From Gymnogyps californianus (Eukaryota; Chordata; Aves; Accipitriformes; Cathartidae), in contig NC_059474.1 in assembly GCF_018139145.2 (NCBI RefSeq), forward strand, positions 37,342,344 through 37,406,343: a stretch of 64,000 nt of DNA, written 5' to 3'. Within the stretch, counting starts at the first letter, position 1. Every line of letters starts with the position of its first letter. Shown here in pieces: positions 42,301-57,300 of this stretch. Under the pieces are notes generated by a model, which did no database searches, was not told the DNA's origin, and was given only the letters and a program-made list of their open reading frames with translations. Made by a program: the position numbers and the translations under genes.

Positions 42301-45300
42301 ATATAAGCAATGTTTAAATAAATTCAGCTGACTAGAAAGCTGCAATTTCACAGGCTTCTGGAATTTCTTAGACACAGTATTTTTAAATGATTACTTCATA
42401 AAAATCACTGTATTTTGTTAGTTGTAAAGTTTTTATACAGTTTGAGTAATGAAAAACCTCAACATTAGCTCACACACTGGAAACACGCAGTCAGTCCTTG
42501 CCAAGATAAGCATTACATCTCCATCTGCCATTTATTATTCTTTTAAACTGAATAGAGAAGATTGCTCTTAAGAGATAGTCCAGATACAAATCTCTACTAT
42601 CCAATTACTCATGTAATCTCTCTAAACTTCTCAATGGAAGTCTCTTACTATCTCTCATAAATCAATCTACATCAGTTGCTTTTGTGAAAAATCTTTAAGA
42701 TAAATATTAATACTTTGAGATACTATTTTTCCTCCAATTCTACATGATATCCTTAGGTTCCTTTGGGAAATTACTTCATGTATCATCCAAGCTTTTAAAA
42801 CAAAATGTATCTACTTGGAGACTAGGCTTCCAACTCTCATCCTATAAACATCAGTCATCTAAAACAATTTCCAAAAGTACTGGAAAGCTTAAAAGTAGGT
42901 GCACTGTAATTAAATAGAGGTCAAACTTCTAATCTGTTGAAAATGCCATTAGGTGCCTGCATGCGTTTCAATGCTCTACAGTATATTAAGTAAAGCAATG
43001 AAAAAAAATACAAGGAAAATTAACATTCATTCAGAATCTGTATGAGCATGGAGTTTGACCTAACAAGAGGACAGATTTCCAAGCTCATGACAGTCCATGC
43101 AATTATTTTTTAGTTTATCTGCAGGCACTCAACATGGCTAAAGTTCTACTTTAGAATGTATGTGAAAAGCCTAGGGAAGAAAGAGAGGATCGTGATTATT
43201 CACAGTCCAGCAAAAATCTGTTTTCTGCATTTTAGACTCTGGGGATTCCATAGTAAATTTAAGAGAAGAAGCTGGAATTTCCTGATCTGGCAGATATAAC
43301 CTAGGGTGGGGGAAGGATAATTCTCAAAAGAGCTTTCAAATGTGGGCTTGGAATTTTGCCAGACAGAACAATGATTGATTTAAATCAGCCATAAAAAGCG
43401 AGATTTGATCTTCTGTCAAGTCTTTGAAATGGTAGAAGTTAACAGGAATCATCAGCACTGTGTGCTTGTTTAATGAAAAATCCATTCTTTTACATTTAGT
43501 TCTAAACATTTTGAACGCACTTGTGTGCTGATCATTTCATGCTTTCAGTTGTCAGTATACCAAGCATCTCTTTTTGTGCCATGCTATGAAGAACTGAACT
43601 TTTATAGGCAAAAACAGTAAGGAAGAAAGGTAAGATTGTGCAACAAAATAAAGCACTTGCATTCCTTCCTAAAGGTGATCTGCATAGCTCTTCACTGCCT
43701 TTTTCAGTATATGGTAATTTTATCCTTTCCTAACCCAACTCCTGTGTTTCATCAGTTTTTACACTGAACAAAAAGTGGAAAAACTCTGCTCTTTATTGGA
43801 ATTCAAGGTGAAAGGGTCGAAGTTCTGTCTTTTCTGCCGACTTCACTGCTTCATGCTAAAGACACAAAAAGCATTTCATTTTGCCCATCACATTTTCTCT
43901 CCTTCACCTTACTGCTTTCTCTGTGTTAAAGTCATTGTATTTCTATTGCTTGTATTTACAATAAACAGATTGTAACAAGGTCTCTGGTTTGGTTTACATA
44001 AACTTACATAAACAGCAATATCACTTTAAAGAACTAGCGACATCCACCGAATGGTACCAGAGCAGTCTGTGGGCACCAGTGGAGCAACAGTACTGCTCAT
44101 TTCTTAACATTAGAGTACTTCAACCATTATTAGCATTTCTGCATCAACACATACAAGACATTCTGTCTAGAAGTGATTTCTGCCTTCAAGAATCTAATCA
44201 CAACAGCAGACATCTTTTATTTGGAATCCTAATAACCACAAAAAAACCCAACCAAACAAAAAACCAAACCAAAACAAAAAACAAACACCGCCACATTTAG
44301 TTTTTGATAATGACATCTGGCTTCATTTGACCAGAGCCTGCAGAAGAAATGCATGGCCTTGTGCAGAGATGGATAGTGTTTGCAAAGTAACTAACAGGGT
44401 TGTCTTCTTGCTTTTCCATGCCTGGATTGTTCTTCCCGTTGTCCCTCTAAAGCCAGCTGCTGGAAGATACGCAAGGAAGCAGCAGTGCTTGGTGACCCTC
44501 ACTGGTAGCAAAAGAATTAACGTGGTTGATGGAGCATGGCAATCCACTGTGCCAGCTGAAAAAAGCAGGCTAGAGCATTTTTTGATCCTTTCACTGGGCT
44601 CTGGGAAGAAAAAAATCTCTTCCTTTCACAAACCTGACTAGGAAGCTTAACTGATGTCCGAAGGACCTTTACTGTACTGACACTCACCATGCTTAGGCTA
44701 TAACCACTGTCCTTTATGGGTGGTCCAAATACTTGTGAATGGGCTGTAAACAGAGTGTGCTGCAGTATGGATAACTGCTTCAGACAGTAGGGACACAGGC
44801 AAAATGATCCATGTGGTGTGATGCTCCTGTGATACTCACATTAGGCAGAAAGACTGTTAAGTCTGTCAGTAGACCAAAGTGGGACAGAGTCTAGCTTGCA
44901 GAGCATGATTTGCAGTCACTAGGTGCAGTATGAGGTAGAGAAGGGTCAGAGAAATCCCACAGCTGAGGTATAGAGGATGTCTGTCACCTGCAAACTCCCC
45001 ACTAAGACAACACAAGGACTGGAACACCCCAACTCTGACCTTCACGTCTTTGTTTCCTTCTGTTTTGCTTCCTCCAGCTGCTATATGCCTCAGAAAAAGA
45101 AAGCAGAAGGGGGAAAAGCAATTTCCAAGGGCAAAGGTAGCCCAAAACACAGCTAGGGCCTTCTGAACTCAGTTTTTAGGGATCTGCAGAGGAAGGCCTG
45201 GCTAAGCATGTCTTTGTGGCCCAAGAAGCAGAACTAACATGAACTGTACAGAGTAAAGCATGCTCCTCCTGCCAGTCGCTAACAATCCTAGTTGTGGTGT

Positions 45301-48300
45301 TAGGCTGCCAACAAGCTAAAATGTATTGTGGACTTCAGGGCATTGAAAAATGTTGCATTCTCCTGCTGCCATCACCCTTACCTACCTTTTATTTATTCCA
45401 TACTATTCATACAGATGCAGTGATATATTTGAACAGATTAAGACCCACTCCTTCCATCACACTCCTATCTTCTGCTTATTCACTCGAGCTGTTTTCTGAA
45501 TGAAAATAGAAAAGATCAAATGCTAGGAACACAGGGCACACAGGACATGGCAACTGAAGCTGGGAACTGCTGTTGATAAAAATCTGAGAGGAATTTATGG
45601 AGATTACAGATAGTCTTTGATTGGTTAAATATTTCTAGTGATAGCATTGAGAGGTGTGCCTATCTAGAGGACAACAATTACATTTCACAGGAATTTCTAC
45701 AGCATTGTTTCTTTTTATTCATTTGTCTGCTTTTCCCTCTCGAAAAATTTCAAAATGTTCCATTTTCAAAACTGAAACCTAGATTTTCCTGTTGCCTTGG
45801 GTTACGGCAGTTCAGGAAACAGGCCTGGGATGTTCAGGTACCTCTTCAGTCTCATTCATTCAGGGAAGATGGCTTTTCAAATAGCACCAAGTCATTCTGA
45901 GCCAGGAAAGGGACTGGAATCTCATTGTTTCACATTCCAGACCAGTACCCTGACTAACAAGCAATAAAATCTTCCCAGTCTTTTAAACTCCCAAAAGGGC
46001 CTCTGACAAAAATTTTTAATCAAAACAGAAGAATGGAACATTTTATACAGACTTATCAAGACTGCAACTTCTGAAAAAAGCTGTTTATTCAAGTATTTCA
46101 ACCAACTTCAACTGTCACTTTGTCTTATGACATTTATTTTCTCTCTTTTCTTCTCCCTGTCTTGTTAGTGACAGTCCAATGAAACGTCCACCTGTGGAAA
46201 AACATGTGGCACGCTACTGCCATATTAGTATTTTCAATAAAGTATTAAAGCAGTATTGCTTTTGTACGCCACTGTTATGGATGTCACTTGGAGCTTTCCC
46301 TGTGACAAATGTATCTCTTATAAATTAAACAGTTTCCAGCCCCTCAGCAACTATTAGTATAATAATTATTCATTATATAATTTACGGCTTCCAGTGGAAG
46401 AATAAGGCAAAATAAACAGCCATCTTTATCATTTTTAAAAGAAGCATCTCTGTATATCTTAGCTTGAAATGACACACTTTTTTTTAAACAAGAAAAAAAT
46501 TAAAGACAGAATTACTGTTCTTCCTAAAATTGCAAGAATCTAAGAAACAAAACAAACCATGCAGTACAAAGAAGATTAGAAAATGCTAGGATCATCAAGA
46601 ACCCCATGTAATTTGAAGGCAACTTCAAGATAGCCCCCAATCAAACCAAATATGCAGCCAGCAGGCCAATTCTTTCAAGTATTCATCCACAGGTAGTAAT
46701 TTAAAAAACAATCACAGTGGTGAATAAAAGCTGTTATGATCTATGAAGTACAGCAAGGTGCCATTCAGGAGAGTTGTTTTCAATCATCCATCTCTGAAAG
46801 TGCCTTCTGGAACAAACTTTAAAATGTTGTCCCTTCCAAAGTCACATTTGAAGGAACAGAAAAAAATCGCAACTAGATGCTTTTAGTAGTAGTAACTTTA
46901 ACATTACACTGCAAATAACATAGCCCCCACACAGGTATCTTTAATAAACCAATCACTAGATGTAATATACATTGTCCTCATCAAATTCTAAAATTCAAGT
47001 TACTAGAAGTACATGCTAACTCCTGAGTGTTGGAGATCTATACTGATACCACGTAAGAGCAGAGTTGGTCTTCAAAGTGAGAAAGAAATTTAATTTTATA
47101 CTTGTGCTTGTAGGATTGATAGCTAGAGCAAAAGAAAGCTTTAGATCATTTTATAGACACTACTAAAGTGTACAGTGGTTGAGTTACTGTCACTATACTG
47201 CAAAACACCCTTAGTAACCTCCCACTACCATCATAATTCCCATTCCAATATAGCACATTTTAGTCTCCTTGTCCTGCAGCTACTTGATCATCACCTAATT
47301 TTTCCATTAAAGGCACAGGTGTTTGGGATTAAGGACTTCATGGCAGGGTATGGTAATAAGTGCTTTCCTTGAATTTAAACAGATTACATCAACACATTAC
47401 TTCTCTGAAACTAGTCTTTTTTCCAAAATATGATGTTTAGTTAATTTGATGATCTAACCCTGCGATAAAGCCACATTTACCCACATATGCCTGGTAAATA
47501 ATGAAGGAAAGGCCAGTTATAAAATCCTGAAATATTTGCTTTTAGTAATAGCAGGCTAGTCTTCCTCAGAAAATATTTCTTCCCTTTTTAAAAAAAAAAA
47601 AAAAAAAGAAAGGGATAATCACAGAATAACGTGCATTGAAAGGAACCTTTGGAGGTCGTCTGGTCCAACATCCTGCCCAATGCAGGACAACTCTGAAATC
47701 AGACCAGGTTGCTCTGAGTCATGCCCACAACCACTCACGGCAACCTGTTCTAGTGTTTGCCCACAAATTCTGGTCTACTGTGCCAATTTTTTTTTGATTC
47801 AGTAAATCATTGCAATGCCACTTGCAATTATTTTTTAAAGTTCTTCTGGGATACAGATTATATATTGGCCCATCAGTTTCAACATAATGAACAGTATAAA
47901 TCCTATCTCCATGTTAAAACACTGTGGTTTCTATTAAAAAAAGATTAATTTCCATCAGTTGCCTTCTGTAACTTTCACATACTAACATCTGTATGGAAGA
48001 CTAAAGTCAGCATTCATTCGGCACGCATTCTGTACCTAGTTTATCCTTAGTCTCCACACCATCCAGAGATTGTGCTTTCACAAGACAAAGTCTTCAGTAC
48101 CAAAGCTAGTTTAAGGAAGATGATTCATCTTTTCAAAATAAAAAAAAAAAGGAGGTAAATTCACTTTTCACTGATGCAGTAGTACTCTAAGCTTTTGTTG
48201 CGATATGACCTTTAATGGGATGGTTTTTTCATCTTTACTCTTGCTGCTTTTCAGCCTTTCTACTCTGGTTCACAGCAAAGTTGTACAAACAGCTGTGCAG

Positions 48301-51300
48301 TACAACTGAAGGGAGGGGTGTCAAACAGAAACAAAAGGTGGAAAAGGAAATATCTTCAGCCTTTACTAGCACAAAAGTTTCTTCACAAATTCAAAACTTC
48401 AGTGTCTGCTAGTCTCATTTCTCTCTTTCATAAATTCATCTGAGCATCAGACCACCCAAACTGACAAGTGTCAGCTGAATACTGCCCCAATCATATTATA
48501 TCATGAACCATTTTATTCTCTGAAAGAAACTTAAAGATGTTTTCCCATGAAAATAAAATATATCTCAATCATAGGCAGAACTGAAATACAGTAATGCACT
48601 AATTTGTTTCTCTGAAACAGAACAGTAAACATGGATTTTGTAAAATTCTGGGTTTGCTTCTTTTTATTTAAAAAAAATTAAAAGAAACAGACTGTTAATT
48701 ATCATACAGATTCTCTGCCCACTCTCCTCTCTTCCAACTTAATATCTGATTTCCATTACCCAGTATATTCTTAGGATATTTCTACAGCAGATCCAAAGGT
48801 CTCACCACTACAGATAAAAACCACGTCCCTAAATTGCCTAGCTTGGACCTTGATGAGTTTGTCCACAGCAACAGGAATTTATTTACCTGCCTTCTTGATT
48901 AGCTCAGAATTCTATGACTTCAATGTAGATGTTCTTGAAAAGAGAACAGATCACCCAGTATAGGAATGGGCAGTTTGAAAGACTTTGCCATCCCAATATT
49001 CCTTTTTACCTTCATCATCAAGCAACGTCAGGCTGATTGACAGCCAAAGGAGATATACTGAGGAGAACAAGAAAGGTAGCACTCTTTCGCTACATCTCAA
49101 CTGGGAAAGGTGGGGTTTGGGAGTGCTTCCAATCTCCTGAGTTGCGAAACACTCTATAATGAAGTGAAACTTGGTTAAGTACCAGTCCCATCTCTCAATG
49201 CTGACTTCTGGATCAGCTGGGCCAAAAGAGACCTATGACCTGTTCTGGCCAGGACTATGGTTCAAGTGACTGTGGGTCTAGGTTTCCAGGGTATGTCCTG
49301 ACACACATACTTCTGTTTAGATGTAACCATTCTTAAGTCAGGATCAAACCTCATCTTGGCATTAGGAGCCACCATAGGAAGGAGAAGCTGCAGAAAAGAT
49401 GAGTATAAAATCTCTCTGTCCCTCTAACTCTCTTACCAAGAGTATAAAAACAGCTAGTTCAACTTTTGCTAGACATCAGAGTATTCACATGACATGAAAG
49501 GTGGAAGAAGAGAGCCCAAGAAAGTAGTTTATAAACATCCTGCAGTGGAACACCTCCTATCAGAGCTTGCAATCTAGCACAAAGAATACATCTACAGGAA
49601 AAAACATATCAGGTTTCACAAGTTCCTCTGCTTACAGTATAGTTTGCTTTTAATAAAGCACCTGCATAGGTGACTTCCTGTGGAGAGATGAATTCCATGT
49701 ATTGGTCTAAAAGGCTGAGAGGAAGTAATATCTTCCTCTAAGCTTACCGTCCTTCAAAATTTTTGCAAGTAACTTTAAACATAAGACGATTGGATAAGTA
49801 CTAAGTTCTTATATAGTTTTTGATGTAATCGAAATACCCCCTTCAGGACATCACCATTGTCAAGGCCACATGAAACCTTTTGTGATGTCTGAATGTTACT
49901 GTGTTCATGATCAGTGCAACATCAGCTTTAAACATCACTGCATGTCTTAAACAGATGGGTACTATTCACACCTAAGGAAAAAGAGAGCATTCGGATAAAG
50001 TTCTAATACTGCCCATTTTAAAAACCTTTTCAAATAAAGTATTACAAAATAGCTACTTATGAGAGCTTATTCCCAAAAGATCTGTTAGAAACCTACTACC
50101 TCAATAAGCAATGATGGTACTGCCACAAGGAGGGTCATCTGGTAAGTACTGTCACCCCTCAACACCAGACACCTGCACTGAGTGTTTCACAAGAACTTCA
50201 GGCAGCTGGCTGAAGCTACTTAACTATCTAGTACACCTGCCAAATTGAGAATAAAATTAAAAATGAAGTGTTGATTATGGGAACACTACTTTGTTTTTTC
50301 CTTTTTTTTAAATACTCTTCATACATTTTTAAAATACTAGCCACATTAGGCATCACAACTATGATCAGAAAGAAGATACCTTACAACTTTTCAGCAAAAC
50401 CTGACAAAAAAGGACATGAAATGCCATCTATAGGAGGTTCTAAAGATTTTTAATACAAAACCCTTAACTGTTCTACATTTGTCTTCAAAGCTTATTTTCT
50501 TGCCAAAATCTTGCCTGGAAAAATAAAATTTTGATGGCTTTCATGTATTCTGAGCAAATGGGCCAGCCAGGTCCTGAATGCAAATCAGGAACCTGCCACA
50601 GCACAGAAGTCCATGGCTCATTTCAGATCACTGTAAGCCACACTAGCAAGTGAGGCAGAACAACAACCAGACAAGCAAACAAGAACGTAAGCAAGAACCA
50701 AAAAGCCTAATCCATATCACCATAATAATTTGTTCTGCTATAAACAATTCACCTTCTAGACCACAGTATCATTAATTTAGCTAACACAGCAGTGTAACCA
50801 ATTAACAACTCCTTAGCAAACCTCAAACTTTAGTTCACTAAAGTGTTTCTTCCAAAGAGTAGATATAAAAAGAGAGCCTAGGGATTACAAATAACAGAGG
50901 AAAAACAGAAAAGAACATGCAAAGCTCAGAAACTTGAACAAATCATCTGTTTACTGTGTAAGTTCCTGAGTACTAAGCCTCACTTACTGCAGTAGTAAAC
51001 CACTGACTGCACTAGCCTGACTAAAAGGCTTACAGTGTTTATGTGCTTTGCTGCATTCCATGATTTCTCTAGTCATTTGAACACTATTTCAGGAATGTCC
51101 TGTAGACGTCTCAGATGATTATTCACATCCATAGCATTCTACTATTCACCAGAATGATTGTAAATGTGTTAACAGTTCATTTCAAACATTGCAATACTCA
51201 CAATGTGACAGAAAGAGGTCTTTACTCCTTGTCAGATTACTGTCTTGAATTGCATCCTCTTATGTACAATCATTTACAACTCAATGCTTCAGCAAAATAT

Positions 51301-54300
51301 ATTTTAAATATTTAATACTTCCATTTCAAATGATTCTTCTTCATGCTGTAACCCACTAAAGCACCACCTCAGCCTGCCACTTCGGTGCAAAACAAAGCTG
51401 GCAACTGCAAAAGCATGTGGGAAATAGGAAAAACTTTGGCAAAACTCCTACTGTCCAGGAACATTAAGATACAGAAACACAGAAGAAAACATCTCGATTT
51501 CTGGAGCTTCTCTACAGGTCTACATTCCAATCCAGTAAATTAAAAGGAACGCTATTATTTACTTCAGAAGGGTGAAATTCAAGTCAGACCCTGAGAGATC
51601 ACATCATCTGAGCAGTATTCTGTTTTCTCTATTTCACTCCAACTCTATGGACATTCCAATTCCAGTTTTGGCAGTTTGTCACTGTCCACTCTGGAATTTT
51701 GTGCTGAATAGTTTTGTGCCTTAAGCTCGTACCATAGCTTATTTTGCAAATCTCTCTGAGAGAAGTCCATAGCACTCCGAACTAGAATTGTTCACCACTG
51801 TACAATTCCATCCAAACAGAAAAGGGAGCGTCAGTGCAAGTCTTTGCACTAAAAGTCTCAAGCAACAAAAAACCAAAATACCATTTAGGTCAGATCCTGC
51901 AGACAATAAAACTGTCCATTACTGGGAATATGATTAAAATCAATGCAATGCCTCAGGAAAAAATACAATCATATATAACATTTGCAAGGTCATACTTTAA
52001 AATTTATCACAAATTACCATACAAGATGGCATAATGTGTTAAGACAGCACTGACAGAATGAGCTGAAAAGGACTTGATTTTTCTTTTTGGTAATATTTGA
52101 ATACACTGAGTACACATTTTATAGGTCTTGGGAATATGGGGGTCAGATTTGGATGGACAGTGGGCTTAGGTACACCTGGGAATACATCTGCAAGAGTACA
52201 CAAAAAGCATAATTAAGTCCCATATAGTCCTTAAGGCAGAACCATGACCTAACTTCAGTCAAAGTTTTAACAACAAATTAAGAACAGACATAATGTGTTA
52301 ATACGTTTCTACCCAGACATCACTTCCTAAAGAAAATAAGCTACTAAGCTCCTAAACTTCTGAAGGCTCATGAGTTTCTCACAGGATGCTTGCCGTATCT
52401 CTTTAAAAATAATAAAAAATTTAAATTACATTATTTGGTGCTGTACCAAGAAATGATGTATACAAAGATACCGCAACCTGGGTATTCAGTGCAACTCAAG
52501 ACAGCCAAAATGTTTTAAAATTTAAACCAAACCCCAATTAACATTTGACAAGAGAAGTACAAGTACACTTGAGTGGTGGATGATTTATGGAACAGAAATG
52601 TCACTTAGCTCACAAGGAAATTTTGTATTGTACGCATCTCAGACAAAAACACCAAAGATTAAATATAGGTCAAAGGAGCTTCATAAGCAATGGTAACCAC
52701 AGGCTATTTCACAGAAGGCTTATTCACCAGGCTGTGAATAAGAGTGGTCTTTCTCAGTCAGATCATCAGGCCATGAGACAGGCATTTCTGGACTAGATTA
52801 CAGTTTAACAATTGACGGTATTAAACAAAGGAAAAAACCCACCCCATTGTTTCCTTATCAAAAACAAATAAATGTCTTTTCCTGACGATTTTCTGCAATC
52901 CACCACAGATAGTGAGCAAGGTTAAAATGCCCACTTTTTCAGTTGAAGTGGGCCATCCCTCCTCTTCTGGAAGTACTAGAGAACCACATAGCAAATCACT
53001 CTGTCCTCCGATGACCAGAAGTGTCCCAGAGAGTGACAGGCAGAAGCGACCAGAATTGCTCCTCCACAGTGTGATCCCAATAAAGACACTGCCATGCAGC
53101 TATATGACAGGGGACACCTGTGCTTTGGTCAAACCCTGTTACTTGACAAGACGCTACTAAGACACACGCCTGCCACACAGCTAAAAGGAGGGCACCATTC
53201 ATCATGCATGGGGCATATTTACTGCCATATGGCATGATGTGCTTGTACACAATCTGCAGAATATCAAAAGTTCATCTGCCACATGATTAAAAATACCCAC
53301 ATCTTTGTCAGATATTCCCAGCTCTATGAGGGAGGTAAGCTCTTACGAGCGAAGGGCCAGGCACTGAATCAGAGTAAGAATTCTTCACAGGTCAGATCTG
53401 TAGGCCATGAGATATGCTTATCTGGACAAGACTACAGTTTAGCACTTAAAAGTACTTTAAAAAGAAACAATAGGTGTGTAAAGTACTGTTCCTTCATTAA
53501 CAACACTAGCAAGTTGCTAATACAAAGAGAGCGTCCCAGCAGGATTCAGTTAAAATACAGATACTTCTATATCTTTTCCTCTATACCAAAAGTAAAAAAA
53601 AATCTGGTATTTCTAGACACTGAAAGCCTGATTATCAGAACAAACAGCATATTATGGAAGGCATCCCAGTATAGTTGTTCTTTTTGTTTTTCAAATAAAG
53701 ACTGAAGTTTGATTTAATGAATTGAGAAAAATAGCGCAGATATACCAAAGCAGGTCCAACATACAGTATTGTATAGCACGCAGCAAGAATATGCGGAAAT
53801 CTGAGTTTGCTGTCCTAAGACAATATGTCTTTACATACCCAAACAATTACTTTGAATACAATATGTATTCAGAGTTGATGAGATAAAGTTGCCTTTCTTC
53901 AAGTACAAACAGTATCCAAGTTCAAAGGATAGCATCTGATCTTGTTCTGAGATGCAAATGATTGTTTCAGTTGACAGAATACATTCATACCACTGACAGA
54001 CAGCCTCTAGCCCAGAGAGGTCCTAACCAACAAAAAAATTCCAAAAGCAAATTAGCCTTAAAAAAGTACACTTAAAGAAGGGGGGGGGGGGGGGGGGAGA
54101 AGCAATCTCTCCTCCAAGAAGCCCTTTCATTAGCCTTTTAAAAACAAGAGCCAGAGATTGACTTCATCAGGTAAGAACTTCACCATCACTAATGGTTTTG
54201 CACAGAAAAAGTCGCTGGGAAGAGCAATAGTATTCAGCAACACTCAAAATGTGCTATTTAAAAAGACCCAAACGCTACACCCACAAAGCAAAACCCTACA

Positions 54301-57300
54301 AAATACTCAAGCAACACAACAGGGAAACCATAACTACTGTATCACTCCCCTTTTCAGCCACTAGTTGCTCCTTCCAAATGGACAAGTCAATTTGTCCATA
54401 CAGATGAGTCCCTCAAATACATGAAGATAAATGGCTCCAGTTTGCTTCACACAATAAAACATTCAAAGTCTGGAATGACACCATCCTTCTGGTGAGACAC
54501 TTTGCAGCAGAGTCTAAAACATGTTTTATGAATAATTAGGAAAAAAATGCACTAAAGTCAAAGAATTTCTGATCTACTTTCATACACAGTAGAAATTAGC
54601 TATTCATAAGCATATTGTCAACAGCAGCACATACCTGGAAAATAGGATCTAATTCTGCAACCATGCAATGACAAAAATTCTCTTCAAAAAGAGCTTCACA
54701 GTAACAAACATTTTAAAAGTCAGTTAAAAGTTTGTAACATCATAAAGGTTTCTTGGTGACAGAAAACATGTTTAGGATCAAGACGTCTGTAACAGTTGTA
54801 TTGCTGGTTCACAGCAAAGCAAAGGTGAACACAAAGACACACACACACAAGAAAACAACGGAGAAACCCAACAAAAGAAATGGACACCTAAGAAGACAGC
54901 TCCATAGCAGCTAGGACTGATCTGCATCGTGGTTTCTACAGCACCACTCTCCCCTTTTGCTCCCAGCTCTGGACTTGCGTCCTGCCTCACACCAGCACTA
55001 GCATCCATTCAGTGACACAACGAGCTGATTCTGCTGGAAAACAACCCTAAAACCAAGGCGTTTCATTTTAGCCAAATCATCTCCTGAGGTCAGTTTACTA
55101 TTTGGTGGCAGGAGAGGAACAGGTAAACAGAACCATGACAGTCCAGACTCAGTGGGCTGCGTTACCCCTCTGCAACCCTTTTCCACTTCCCTTGCAGGTT
55201 GCTGTAATAAGAACTTACACGTCCTGGCATAACAGTTGTGGAATCTTAGCACTGTTGCTATTCGTGCCTTTCTGAAAATGTGTCACCATGGAAATATTAC
55301 TGTGTGTTCGTGCATTTTCAATCTTTTCCATTACTTCCATGAGTAGTATTCTAGTTTTTAGTCATCTGTGTGATATAAAAATTGTGAAATCTCAAATACC
55401 TATAACATTTTTTTAGGCTAAAAAGAAAAAAGTAGCAAGAAAACCAACCCAAAACCTATTTCACAAAATTCAACTTGTCTCTAGATGTTACAAACATTAG
55501 TAAGTGGAAGTAGAGAAATTATCTTATCTTATTCTAATAACCTTAATAACATGTTCAAAGCATAGAATTTTAATCAAAGGGTTGAACACAAGTTATTTAA
55601 CTGGAGAAAAACAAGAACTCCTAATGTAATCTGTACGAATCTCTACAGTTGTAAATAATTTGTCCTATTTGATCTATATATTGACCCTTAACTGTAAAAA
55701 TGAAAACTTCTTTCACAGCTATTACTTCAAAGTAAAGCCAGTTCCCCTTCTCTGAAAATATAAGATAGTTCTGAAGTATTCCTTCATTTAACCGTATTGT
55801 AGTAGGACAACATGCCTAGCAAACAGCTCAGCTCCATTCATTTGGGAAAAGGTCTATTTTCCTTCATGTGTACAACTTCTCATCAAGGCTTACGTCACGC
55901 ATGACAACTACAGTAATACTATCTTGTAAGTCAAGATAGGTTTTAATGGAAATAGCTCCAGTAGGCAAGTACTACAGACATAGGTCTGGATAAACCACAG
56001 TCTAGACCACTTGCCCCACTTCACATACCAGGTCACAGTCCTTGGCTTTAACCAGTGGTACATACTTTGCACACATAAGCAAATACTCCATAGCATTTCC
56101 TGACTTCTTAACTTCACATGCTCCGAGATGAAAGACACAGTGCAGCCCTATCACTCCCAGGGAAATAAAGAATAAAAGTGTTATCTCAGAGTTACCATAG
56201 CCATTTTCACTAATGCTAAAGTCAACAACACATAGCCCCAAGCAAATGACAGACTGATTTAAAAACCCACATACACAATCACTATGTATTTTAACACTGT
56301 CTGATGCTATCACAGCTATATTAGCACTGTAATATTAGAATTCTACTTTACACTGGATAAACAAATGAAGGTGTCAGAAGTTCAGACACAGCTAGTCTCT
56401 CATCGTGAGTTCAGTACTTGCATCATGGGTTTTATTTTGAATAAATATACATCAATTAAGTAAAAGCAGTTCCCAACCTGTCACTGAAACCAGAATGAGA
56501 TACTAGGCAGTTTCACAGGGAATATGCACATTCCTGAGCAGACAAGGAGACAGGAACAAATTATGTGGAATTAGGATAAAAACCAGCAAATGATAACACA
56601 GGATGAAACAAGGCAGAAAAAGATATTTGGGGAAAAAAATCTTTGTCCTATCTTACTACAGGATTATTGCAAGTTGTACACCTTGGAGTGTCATCAAATG
56701 ATCCTCTACTGATTTTTCCAAAATAGGCAGGTGACTATTTCTTATTAAGGTTAGAATTTCATAAGGTATGCTGAGGCAATCATTTAACAGCTCCGTACCA
56801 CCGAAAACATAAAAGCCCCACTCCCTCCTCAGCTACTAGCAAACAAGGGAGATGCAAGGAAAAACAGAAAGGAAATTAGAAAGGGAACCTTTCAGTGATG
56901 GTTTGCCATAAAATTCATTCTTAGCAAGCAGCAGCCTAAAGAAAGGATTTATCAGATAGTTGCTCTAGTTGTACCTTAAATCAGCAATATTGAGATTTGC
57001 ACTTAAAACAGAATTAAGATCTATCCCTTTCAAAAGGTAATGACTAACACTTCAATTTAACATCATTATTCTTCAAAGGACAAATGAATCATACTCCTAT
57101 TTCTTGCCTAAATTTTGTTCTGTCCCACCCACCGAGAAGTTTTAACATTTCAGAGTTTTTTCCTATTTTAACTGAAGTCCTGCAATTACCAATTTCACAC
57201 AGAACTGTACTTGCCTCAGACACCAGACACTTCAGACAGTAAAAGTTATTCTACTCATCTGTCACAACACAGCTTAATTCCATGCAAAAAAGAACTGATC

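Noticed and set aside
47590..47607. A18 run next to the CR1 tail, taken as a retroposon poly-A tail
   Set aside because: CR1 elements end in short octamer repeats rather than poly-A, and the orientation does not fit. No processed gene copy precedes it.
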